From a virus: a stretch of 42,238 bases of DNA. The notes under the pieces are model-generated. The model was not told the DNA's origin, did no database searches, and worked only from the letters and a program-made list of their open reading frames with translations. Positions 1 through 7,896 of the stretch are shown one piece after another. Each line of letters starts with the position of its first letter. Position 1 is the first letter of the stretch. The translations under genes were made by a program, and so were the position numbers. The stretch spans positions 1 to 42,238 of the IMG/VR virus record IMGVR_UViG_3300021964_000154. One strand, given 5' to 3'.

Positions 1-1
1 G

Positions 2-499
2 TCATCTGACAGCACTGCTTGGTCAACTACAAGAGCCGACTACAGAGATGACATTGGTAATCTTGTGTCAAGCACTAGCAATGAGTTTTACATCACCGGA
101 GTCCAGCTTGAGGTTGGCGAGACGGCCACGCCGTTTGAGCATGAACCCTATGGGGTCACGCTTCAGAAAGCACAACGCTATTATTTCAAGTTTCTTGAGG
201 GCAGCAGCAAAGAGATTGGTGTTGGCTGGTACTATAACAATACGCATGTCAGCTTCATGTTCCGCTACCCTACGACGATGAGGGCAACACCGACTGCCAC
301 CGACACAACTGGGACGAACTATTACATTATCTATCGCAACAATACGTCTGATGCCTTTAACTCTGTCAGTTTTGAAAATGGTAGCACAGAGCAATTCAGT
401 GCTTACAACAATACAGACATTAGTGGAACGGCGGGACAGGCAGGTATTGTGCGTTCCAACAATGCCTCTGCCAAGATTGAATTTGATGCGGAGTTGTAA
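2..499 (+). CDS. Tail fibre / receptor-binding protein, C-terminal end (5' truncated)
   Basis: The reading frame is open from the window edge to the TAA at 497-499, so only the last 165 residues are present. Around residues 26-60 lies a pattern common at the ends of phage fibre and tip proteins: FYITGVQLEVGE, then TPFEHEPYG, then LQKAQRYYFKF. The rest is Ser/Thr/Asn/Gly-rich and predicted mostly beta, as expected for a trimeric, sugar-binding fibre tip. It would act at adsorption on the host surface. It precedes small accessory genes and the internal virion genes. The GTG at 65 is internal and not the start. Role is inferred from family pattern and position. Confidence 0.7.
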   Translation, partial: SSDSTAWSTTRADYRDDIGNLVSSTSNEFYITGVQLEVGETATPFEHEPYGVTLQKAQRYYFKFLEGSSKEIGVGWYYNNTHVSFMFRYPTTMRATPTATDTTGTNYYIIYRNNTSDAFNSVSFENGSTEQFSAYNNTDISGTAGQAGIVRSNNASAKIEFDAEL

Positions 500-501
500 C
501 A

Positions 502-675
502 ATGAACGAAATGACAATCACAGACGCCCAGTATACGTCGCAGTCTAACGCCACGATTAAATGCACGATTGACGGCGTTGAGATGCAAGTGCCGTGTGAC
601 CCAGCCAACCGCCACTACGACGAAATCATGCGTCAGGTCGCAGCCGGTGACTTGACCATTGCGGATGCTGACTGA
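502..675 (+). CDS. Small conserved phage protein, 57 aa, unknown function
   Basis: ATG at 502 lies two bases after the fibre stop, and the frame ends TGA at 673-675. The product begins MNEMTITDAQYTSQ and contains a compact beta-like segment (IDGVEMQVPCDPANRHYDEI) followed by GDLTIADAD. Short proteins with this NRHYDEI-type ending occur next to fibre genes in many phages and are usually left as hypothetical. The stop overlaps the next ATG by one base, so translation is probably coupled to the fibre gene and the gene at 675. I do not recognise a function. Confidence 0.7.
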   Translation: MNEMTITDAQYTSQSNATIKCTIDGVEMQVPCDPANRHYDEIMRQVAAGDLTIADAD

Positions 676-902
676 TGGAGATGTCCGGCCTCATTGATGT
701 TCTGATTGGCTGTCTGCTTGCTGGCAGTGGCTGGTGGATTAACCGGATGGCAGTGGAACAGAAACGATTGGAAATCCTGCTCAATCGTACCCGTGAAGAG
801 TACGCCACGAAGTTTGAATTACGTGACGACATGAACCGTGTCATGGAGGCACTCCACCGTGTCGAAGATAAGCTGGACAAAGTATTGCAAGGAAGTAAAT
901 AA
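675..902 (+). CDS. Small membrane protein with coiled-coil tail, 75 aa
   Basis: The ATG shares its A with the previous TGA. Residues 5-24 are hydrophobic (LIDVLIGCLLAGSGWWI) and form one membrane span. The rest is a charged helix with heptad-like spacing (VMEALHRVEDKLDKVL). The architecture, one N-terminal span plus a short coiled coil, matches many small phage proteins near lysis or fibre genes, but no motif proves holin or spanin function. The gene at 31660 has the same layout. The stop TAA overlaps the next ATG (TAATG at 900-904). Confidence 0.65.
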   Translation: MEMSGLIDVLIGCLLAGSGWWINRMAVEQKRLEILLNRTREEYATKFELRDDMNRVMEALHRVEDKLDKVLQGSK

Positions 903-2968
903 TGGCAATGTTCAAAGCATTCAAACCTGAAGCAATGAATAAGATTGCAAAGGCAATGGGCTATTCTGGTGACATGGGCCAGTTCCAGCAATACATTGAG
1001 CAAGACCCAATGCGTCAACAGCAGATGCAACGGTACACTAACGCTGCTGTGCAGATGGCACGTGGTGGTGTAGTGAAGATGCAGACTGGTGGTGGTGTGC
1101 AAAAAAGTAGTCCTTATACTTACGAAGGTTCGTTTGACAAGCCTGACCTATTTGGTGCAGGGCCGGGGGCATTTCCCTTACCCGGTACACCTGTGATGAA
1201 TGACCCACGTGGTATTCAACCCGTCACAAAACCTGCTGCAAACACTGGTACTGTAGCACCGGCACCCACTACAACCACACCACCTGCTGCACAGACAGAG
1301 CAAGCACCAACTGTAACAGAAGCATCTATCCAACGTATGTATCAGCCGGGTCTGCCTGTTGGCGGCGTAACACAAGCTGCACTCACCCCTAGTGAGGCAG
1401 GTCAGTATATCGCACCGCAGGTTGGTACACTTACTGGTGCAGTTGCAGTGCCTACCACAATGGCACAGACTGCAGGTGCGGCACCTGTGCAAGAACAACA
1501 GGCTGCTCAGATGCAAGCCGCACAAGCCGCACCAGCGGTTGATGCTGCACTTGCCGCTACACAGGCAGCACAGGGTACTGTAGACCCCCGTGCGCAGGTC
1601 ACTGCGGCCCAGCAAACAGCATCTAGTGTGGGTAATCTACAGGCTGCACAGGGTAACGCTGTTCTTATTGACAATCCGGTACAGCGAAACATTCAAAGTG
1701 GTGAACTTATCAGTGGTGCTGCTGCTGATGCACAGACTGCAGCCACATTTACTGAACAGGTACAAGCAGCAGAAGCTACACCATCTACACAGGCTACCGT
1801 ACAGGGTCAGCTTGCCAATCTTACTGCTAACTTTGATGCTGCCAATCCACCTGCATGGGCTGCCGGTGCTATGCGTAATGCTACAGCACAGATGGCTGCA
1901 CGTGGACTAGGCGCAAGCAGCCTCGCTGGTCAGGCAATTGTTCAGGCTACGCTTGAGGCTGCTCTTCCTATTGCACAGGCAGACGCTGCCACTCGTGCGC
2001 AGTTTGAGGCACAGAACCTGTCTAACAGGCAACAACGTGCCATGCTTGCTGCACAGCAACGTGCGCAGTTCATGGGTCAAGAGTTTGACCAAGCATTCCA
2101 AGCGCGTGTAGCAAACGCTTCTAAGATTAGCGACATTGCTAACATGAACTTTACTGCAGAGCAACAGGTACAGCTTGAGAATAGCCGTGCTGCCAACACG
2201 ATGAACCTCAATAACCTGTCAAATTCACAGGCGATGGTTATTGCAGAAGCTAGTGCGCTAGCTAACATGGACCTGTCTAATCTAAACAATCGTCAACAAG
2301 CTGCAGTTCAGAATGCCCAGTCATTCCTTAATATGGATATGGCTAATCTATCCAATCAGCAGCAAACTGAGACACTGAAGGCACAACAGCGTATCCAGTC
2401 ACTGTTTACAGATCAGGCTGCAGAGAATGCTGCACAACAGTTCAATGCAACTTCGCAGAACCAAGTTGATCAGTTCTTTGCCAGCCTTGCTAATCAGGTA
2501 TCGCAGTTTAACGCTGCACAGATTAATGCACAGGGCCAGTTCAATGCGGGTCAGGCAAACACGGTTGAGCGTTTCAATGCTGAACTAAACAACCAGCGTG
2601 ATCAGTTTAATGCTCAGAACCAGTTATCCATTGCACAGGCCAATGCTCAGTGGCGTAGGCAGATTGCTACGGCTGATACTGCTGCAGTCAATGCCGCTAA
2701 TCAAGTTAATGCACAAGCAGTGCTTGGTATCTCTGAGCAAGCCTACGAAAACTTGTGGCAGTATTTTGCTGACACTATGGAGTGGGCATGGACTACTGCT
2801 GACAATGAAGCCGATAGGCAAGCTAATCTTGCCGTTGCTTCTATTAACGCTGATGCGCAACGAGACGTTGCTAAGTTTAAAGCAGATTATGAATCAAGCA
2901 ACGCAGTAGGCGGGTTTATCACTGATATTCTTAGCACGGGTCTTATGCCCGGAGGGTTTCTGAGGTAA
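902..2968 (+). CDS. Large Ala/Gln/Asn-rich helical virion protein with 11- and 22-residue repeats, 688 aa
   Basis: Starts in a TAATG overlap. Residues 1-50 are helical. A glycine tag (QMARGGVVKMQTGGG) lies at 52-65, a Pro/Thr-rich linker at about 71-142, then an Ala/Gln-rich helix to the end. From about residue 367 the helix repeats: 22-residue units carrying NLSNRQQ or NLNNRQQ, then at 535-578 four consecutive 11-residue units each with QFNA or RFNA. Such hendecad repeats favour long coiled coils. Position among virion genes and composition suggest an internal, ejected or tail-core protein. The exact role is unknown; no enzymatic motif is seen. The C-terminus (FITDILSTGLMPGGFLR) is hydrophobic. 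Confidence 0.7.
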   Translation: MAMFKAFKPEAMNKIAKAMGYSGDMGQFQQYIEQDPMRQQQMQRYTNAAVQMARGGVVKMQTGGGVQKSSPYTYEGSFDKPDLFGAGPGAFPLPGTPVMNDPRGIQPVTKPAANTGTVAPAPTTTTPPAAQTEQAPTVTEASIQRMYQPGLPVGGVTQAALTPSEAGQYIAPQVGTLTGAVAVPTTMAQTAGAAPVQEQQAAQMQAAQAAPAVDAALAATQAAQGTVDPRAQVTAAQQTASSVGNLQAAQGNAVLIDNPVQRNIQSGELISGAAADAQTAATFTEQVQAAEATPSTQATVQGQLANLTANFDAANPPAWAAGAMRNATAQMAARGLGASSLAGQAIVQATLEAALPIAQADAATRAQFEAQNLSNRQQRAMLAAQQRAQFMGQEFDQAFQARVANASKISDIANMNFTAEQQVQLENSRAANTMNLNNLSNSQAMVIAEASALANMDLSNLNNRQQAAVQNAQSFLNMDMANLSNQQQTETLKAQQRIQSLFTDQAAENAAQQFNATSQNQVDQFFASLANQVSQFNAAQINAQGQFNAGQANTVERFNAELNNQRDQFNAQNQLSIAQANAQWRRQIATADTAAVNAANQVNAQAVLGISEQAYENLWQYFADTMEWAWTTADNEADRQANLAVASINADAQRDVAKFKADYESSNAVGGFITDILSTGLMPGGFLR

Positions 2969-2970
2969 TT

Positions 2971-3159
2971 ATGAATACACGTATGACAGCTAACGCAATC
3001 CGAAATATTAACAGACGTGCGCAAATGCAGAACGCACAAAAACCTGTTGACTCAGGAACAAAGGGATTGCTTTTGCGCCGTAATTCTGGTACAATGTCCA
3101 GTAAAAATGAACCAGAAGCAGAACGCCTGTTTCGTCGCGCACGGGAAATGATGAAATGA
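2971..3159 (+). CDS. Small basic protein, 62 aa, unknown
   Basis: ATG follows a GAGG ribosome-binding site about six bases upstream. The product is Arg/Asn/Gln-rich at the N-terminus (RNINRRAQMQNAQ) and ends with an acidic-then-basic helix (EPEAERLFRRAREMMK). It overlaps the next gene by four bases (ATGA at 3156-3159). No known domain. It sits between two virion-type genes and is probably a minor virion or assembly protein, which is inference from position only. Confidence 0.65.
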   Translation: MNTRMTANAIRNINRRAQMQNAQKPVDSGTKGLLLRRNSGTMSSKNEPEAERLFRRAREMMK

Positions 3160-3668
3160 TCGACAGAGATATGCCCAAAGTTCCAATGGATGCGCCTATT
3201 CCGGGTCAGTCATTAACGGCACCTTTGGGCGGTCGTCCGTGGCAGAGACCTCCTGAGTTTTCTACGCCAGATGAAGCACTGGCATTTTATGTAGAAAAAA
3301 TTACTGACAAACGTACAACTCAGAAAATGTTTGACCTGTTGAAGATGGGTCTGCCTGTCGATAAACTGGTAGATACCATGCAACTTGGTGGCGTAATGGA
3401 AGGTCTGCACAGCGTAGATGTTGGCATGATTATTGCTCCTGCATTGCATGAAGTCATTACAGGCATGGCAGATAAAGTAGGAGTAGAGTATACATCTATG
3501 ACTGCGCCAGACGAAAATGCTTCCACGGATTCTCAGGTGGCTGTTGTTATGGATAAACTTCGTTCCGAAAAAGATACACTGTCAGTGCAAGAAGAACAGC
3601 CTGAAGAAGAAATGCCAACAGAAGAAACTGAAGAAGTTGTTCGTGGTCTTATGGCGAGGAAAAAATAA
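3156..3668 (+). CDS. Conserved marine-phage virion-associated protein, 170 aa
   Basis: Starts in an ATGA overlap. The N-terminal part (LGGRPWQRPPEF, then DEALAFYVEKI) and the middle (MQLGGVMEGLHSVDVGMIIAP) resemble a hypothetical structural protein I recall from cyanophages and pelagiphages, where it lies beside large internal proteins. The C-terminus is strongly acidic (EEQPEEEMPTEETEEV) and ends in a basic ARKK. Function is unknown. The stop overlaps the next ATG (TAATG), so it is co-translated with the gene at 3668. Confidence 0.65.
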   Translation: MIDRDMPKVPMDAPIPGQSLTAPLGGRPWQRPPEFSTPDEALAFYVEKITDKRTTQKMFDLLKMGLPVDKLVDTMQLGGVMEGLHSVDVGMIIAPALHEVITGMADKVGVEYTSMTAPDENASTDSQVAVVMDKLRSEKDTLSVQEEQPEEEMPTEETEEVVRGLMARKK

Positions 3669-4789
3669 TGGGCTTTAGTTTGAAATATGCTATTGCTGGT
3701 GCAGCTAAACGTGGTTCTGAAATTATAGAAGAAACACGCAAGGATGCTTTTAGCTTCATGGATCAACAGCTTAATAGCTGGAATGAAGACGCTAAAGAAG
3801 AAAAAGATAAACATGAAATGAAGACACTTCGTATGACAAACAATATGAAGTTTTTAAAAGTTCGCGGTTTTTCAGATGATCAAATTGGTGCAGCTTTATA
3901 TGAGGCAGATGGCGGTGACTCTATCGTAGAACACATCAAAGGACTTGAAGGCGGTGGACAGCCTATTCCTGTAGCTGATATTATTAGCTTTGCTCCGGGC
4001 TATGAAGCATCTGGTAAAACAGCATCTGATTGGCTTGGAGAAGCAGTAGGCAAAATTAATGCCGGTAAACCCATTGAAGAAGCGGTTGATGGTGGCTTGT
4101 CTGGTATGTTCATGCAGTCTCGCCTTAAGAGTTTTGAAGCATTGACTGGTCAAGACCCGTCACAAATGAGAGCATATGCTCGTGCTGATTATGAATATGG
4201 AGAAGCACCGTCAGGTGCAACAGTAACGCTGCTTGATCCGTATAAAAAAGCACAGATTGAAAAAACAATAGGTGGTACAGGTGCCTATTCACAATCTGAA
4301 TTTAGGCAGTTTGAATCTGCTGCAGGATTTGCACTAGGTGTTAATGTAGGATATGATGTTTCTGGAAACAGAATAACTCCTCAAGGAAAAGAAAATTTAG
4401 CAGAAATGGCTCAGAGGGCAGGATTGTTAGCCCTTCAAGAATACAACCGTCTTCAAACACCGACTGGTGGGGGCTATACTGAAGCCCAAGCTGCTGTAAA
4501 AGCTGCTGAGTTTGCCAAGGCAGAAGCTAAGAAACTCAGAAATGCTGGCAAACCTCCAGGTGCAAACAACGGAGAAGAGCAGATTATTGATTTTAGCAAC
4601 ATGAGTATTCAAGAAATATCTGATGCTACTAGATCACAAATTAAAGGGCTTGACCCTACAGACCAAGATGACCAAAGTAAAATACGCTCCCTTCTTACAC
4701 AGACTATGAAAGCATTAATGGATCAAGGAATGTCGTATGACGAAGCCGCAAAAGAAGTTGGTTTAATTAATAAAAGCATTACTAAGTAA
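3668..4789 (+). CDS. Putative internal virion protein, 373 aa
   Basis: TAATG overlap with the previous stop. The protein is mostly helical, with charged residues 20-60 (EETRKDAFSFMDQQL, EDAKEEKDKHEMK). Its middle (ADIISFAPGYEASGKTASDWLGEA) looks like part of a conserved family seen with internal virion proteins of cyanophage-like viruses. No catalytic motif is visible. It is followed after 11 bases by the very large gene at 4801. Likely part of the ejected or inner-core set, inferred from order and composition. Confidence 0.6.
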   Translation: MGFSLKYAIAGAAKRGSEIIEETRKDAFSFMDQQLNSWNEDAKEEKDKHEMKTLRMTNNMKFLKVRGFSDDQIGAALYEADGGDSIVEHIKGLEGGGQPIPVADIISFAPGYEASGKTASDWLGEAVGKINAGKPIEEAVDGGLSGMFMQSRLKSFEALTGQDPSQMRAYARADYEYGEAPSGATVTLLDPYKKAQIEKTIGGTGAYSQSEFRQFESAAGFALGVNVGYDVSGNRITPQGKENLAEMAQRAGLLALQEYNRLQTPTGGGYTEAQAAVKAAEFAKAEAKKLRNAGKPPGANNGEEQIIDFSNMSIQEISDATRSQIKGLDPTDQDDQSKIRSLLTQTMKALMDQGMSYDEAAKEVGLINKSITK

Positions 4790-4800
4790 TAGGCAAACAA

Positions 4801-7800
4801 ATGCTTAAGCCATACAACAGACAAGAAGATATTACTGAAGACGAACTGGCATTGGATCAAGATTTTTTGGACGATGCCAGTTTGTTTTTGCGTACACGCA
4901 GCCGTGAAACGGGGGTGTTAACGCCTGATGAAGTCAAGAACAAGTTTCTTGAGCATATGCGTTATCACAATACAAACGAAGTAACTACGCTTCGTGATCT
5001 TCACTATGCGCAAAATGCGTCTGAGGAAGAGAAGCAAGCCTTTGCTCGTCTGCTTGACGTATATGATAAAGTAGATACCGACTTCTCAGGTCGCATGATG
5101 GGTGACTATGCAGCATCTATTCTGACAGCACCATCTACCTATGCAGGTATTATATCCGGCGGTGGTGGTAAGGCAGCTACGGTTGCCGGTATACAGGCCA
5201 CTAAACTTGGCATTCGTAAAATGCTAATGGAAGGTCTTAAGTCAGCGGGTAAGGCCACAGCAGTAGAGGGTGTTATTGGTGCTGGTCAGGGTGCTATGCA
5301 AACAGCAACCCGTGTAAAGACAGGTCTTGAAGAAGAATTTACGCTTGATCGAACTGCAATCACCGGACTAAGTAGCGCGGTCACTGGCGGTGTCTTAGGA
5401 TTTCCTACAGGCATGGTTGCTGTATCTCGCGCAAACAAAGCAAATGAAATTGCAGAGTCAGCTAAGATTGCAGCAGCAGAAAAGGCTCGTATTGCTTCTG
5501 CAAAGTCGGATGAAGTTATTCAACAAGCAGGACCACTTGAAGTAGAAAAAGTTAAGAAGACACTAAACTCTCTTGACCCAGATGAGGTGTTTCAGGGGCG
5601 TCAGCTGCGTCGTGAACTCTCTCCATCTGATACGATGGAAGCTGCTCTGGGTTCAGACGTAGTACGCAACATCGCTGCTGCATCTATTAAAGCAAAAGAA
5701 AGACTGAACCTCAAAGAAGGTGATCGTATCACCACCGCTATCACGCAGTTAATTCGAGAGGGCGACGAAGAAATTATTCCTGAGATTGGTAATATTCTTC
5801 GTGATCATAATCTAAACTACGACCAATTTTCTCTTATCTATCTTGCGGAAATATCCGAAGCAGGTCGTAGCCTACAGGCACAGGGACAAGTCAAGCGTCT
5901 TCTAGGCGAACTTGATGTCATCAATCGTGCTGGCAAATCTCCCTTCACAAAAGAAGAAGCAAAGGCACTTACCTCTGGTAAGAAGGCTATGTCAAAAGCG
6001 TATCAAATGTTCAAGGACTTTGATACACTGGGTGTTGCATCATTGACAGTGCAGCCAGCAACTACCATGCGTAACACTATGGGTGGCGGGTTTCGCATTG
6101 CTGTTGATGCTACCACACGTGCTATGGACAACATGATTGAGAATGGTGTTCATGTAGCTACGTTTGGTAGACGTGGCAAGTTACGTAATCCGTTTGATGG
6201 CACCCTTGACATGGCACAGGGTGTGTTTGATCCATACGAAGCCCGTGTCATTAGGACACTTCTGTCTGAAAAATTCCCCAATGAAACAAGTAAACTATTT
6301 CGTGATGCTGCCGACCTTGCTGCACAGACAGAGGGTGAGACAGCACTTGTAACCATTGGTCGGAAGATTAACTTCCTCAACACTGCATCTGATAACATCT
6401 TCAAACAAGCCATGTTGTCTGCTTCACTCAAGAGACAGCTTCGTGACAAGTCTGACCTTGATCTTATTGAAGTTCTTAAGAATGCTGACTATGATAAGAT
6501 TACAGACGATATGTTCCGTGAGGCGGTTGAGGATGCTTACAAGTTTACGTATCAGTCGTCTGATGTAGGACCAGTTGGACGTTTTGCTATTAACGCACAA
6601 CAAAAGGTTCCTTTTCTCATCTCGTCTTTCATGCCGTTCCCTCGTTTTATTGCAAACCAAATAAAGTTTCAATACGAATATGCCCCTCTGATTGGTATGA
6701 TGCGTATGTTTAACAACTCACCCCAAGAAGTTATGGCTAAACAATTTACCGGTTGGTCTATGCTGAGTGCTGCCTATATGTGGAGAGCAAAACAAGGCAC
6801 AGAGGCTGAATGGTTTGAGATTAAAAAGAACGACGATGATTACTTTAATGGTAAAGCAGTGTACGGTCCAATGGCACCATTCATGGTAGCTGCTGATTAC
6901 ATATACCGCGCACAAACTAAAACTTTGCCTAGAGATGCTGCTAAATACTACGGCAGAGCCGCTGCAGAAGCCATGTTTGGTTCTACATTCCGTACCGGTT
7001 TAAGTCTTGCTCTTGTAGATCGTATCATGGATGGAACATTTGTCAATGAAATGACGGAACTAGAAGCGCGTGGTGCAGAATTTACTGGCAATATTCTAGG
7101 TCGCTACATGATCCCTCTTGGTGGTCGCGGTGTAGCCAAAGATGCGTATCCTCTGCTGTTCGATGATCAACGTGCTGCCAATGTACCGGCTACACGGGAC
7201 GGTGACATGAACATGTTTGACTACATGTATATGTTGACCACTCGTAGTTTGCCTGACCTGCCTATCGCTACACTGACTGATGGCACACTCACTACACGTG
7301 ACTATGACACTCCCGCAGTGTCTCCTTTCAAGACAGGTCCGCTGCGTCCTATTGATCCACTTGAGAAGCACATTCTTGGTGCGACAACTACACGTAAGAA
7401 TGTAGTGCAGAAAGAGATGTCTCGTTTGGGTCTGCAATACTATGATCTGTATCGCCGTGATCGTGATGACAAGATTGATTTTTACACACGCCAAGAACTT
7501 GCCCGTAAAACAGATGATCCGTATCTTGGTACAAATATGCAGATGCGCCTCACTGCACTCATCCGCAGCCCTAGCTATCAAGCTAAGTCTAAAGTAGAGA
7601 AAGAAATGCTGCTTAAGGCAGAGGCTGGAAATATTGTCATCGATGCAAAAGCTGCGGCAAAAGGACGGCTCGACAGAGAGGCTAAGTTCCGTGGTGATCC
7701 CTATAGCCGCACCGATATTGCGGAGTGGAACGCTGCAAATAAACGTGAACGTGATCTACTGAATCAAATATTCATTGAGCAGTATGGCGGTACCGATATT

Positions 7801-7896
7801 TCAGAACAGAAAGATTTGTATTTTGACTTTAACGGTACGCGCATCAATGTAATGGCGTGGGCAGCAACTAATCTCAAGGGATTAAAAGCAGAATGA
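4801..7896 (+). CDS. Giant internal virion / DNA-ejection protein, 1031 aa
   Basis: One of the two largest genes here. The N-terminal 100 residues are charged helix. Residues about 100-215 hold three Gly/Ala-rich amphipathic stretches (ILTAPSTYAGIISGGGG, AVEGVIGAGQGAMQ, LSSAVTGGVLGFPTGMVA), the kind of segment that lets ejection proteins insert into or cross a membrane. The rest is soluble mixed helix without a lysozyme or peptidase motif I can identify. Size, membrane-active segments and place beside the gene at 7893 fit an internal core protein released into the cell at infection, like T7 gp16 in role though not in visible sequence. It ends in an ATGA overlap with 7893. Confidence 0.6.
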   Translation: MLKPYNRQEDITEDELALDQDFLDDASLFLRTRSRETGVLTPDEVKNKFLEHMRYHNTNEVTTLRDLHYAQNASEEEKQAFARLLDVYDKVDTDFSGRMMGDYAASILTAPSTYAGIISGGGGKAATVAGIQATKLGIRKMLMEGLKSAGKATAVEGVIGAGQGAMQTATRVKTGLEEEFTLDRTAITGLSSAVTGGVLGFPTGMVAVSRANKANEIAESAKIAAAEKARIASAKSDEVIQQAGPLEVEKVKKTLNSLDPDEVFQGRQLRRELSPSDTMEAALGSDVVRNIAAASIKAKERLNLKEGDRITTAITQLIREGDEEIIPEIGNILRDHNLNYDQFSLIYLAEISEAGRSLQAQGQVKRLLGELDVINRAGKSPFTKEEAKALTSGKKAMSKAYQMFKDFDTLGVASLTVQPATTMRNTMGGGFRIAVDATTRAMDNMIENGVHVATFGRRGKLRNPFDGTLDMAQGVFDPYEARVIRTLLSEKFPNETSKLFRDAADLAAQTEGETALVTIGRKINFLNTASDNIFKQAMLSASLKRQLRDKSDLDLIEVLKNADYDKITDDMFREAVEDAYKFTYQSSDVGPVGRFAINAQQKVPFLISSFMPFPRFIANQIKFQYEYAPLIGMMRMFNNSPQEVMAKQFTGWSMLSAAYMWRAKQGTEAEWFEIKKNDDDYFNGKAVYGPMAPFMVAADYIYRAQTKTLPRDAAKYYGRAAAEAMFGSTFRTGLSLALVDRIMDGTFVNEMTELEARGAEFTGNILGRYMIPLGGRGVAKDAYPLLFDDQRAANVPATRDGDMNMFDYMYMLTTRSLPDLPIATLTDGTLTTRDYDTPAVSPFKTGPLRPIDPLEKHILGATTTRKNVVQKEMSRLGLQYYDLYRRDRDDKIDFYTRQELARKTDDPYLGTNMQMRLTALIRSPSYQAKSKVEKEMLLKAEAGNIVIDAKAAAKGRLDREAKFRGDPYSRTDIAEWNAANKRERDLLNQIFIEQYGGTDISEQKDLYFDFNGTRINVMAWAATNLKGLKAE

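Noticed and set aside
65-499. Short gene starting at the GTG at 65
   Set aside because: The frame is open to the window edge and upstream codons encode fibre-like sequence, so this is the end of a longer fibre gene.
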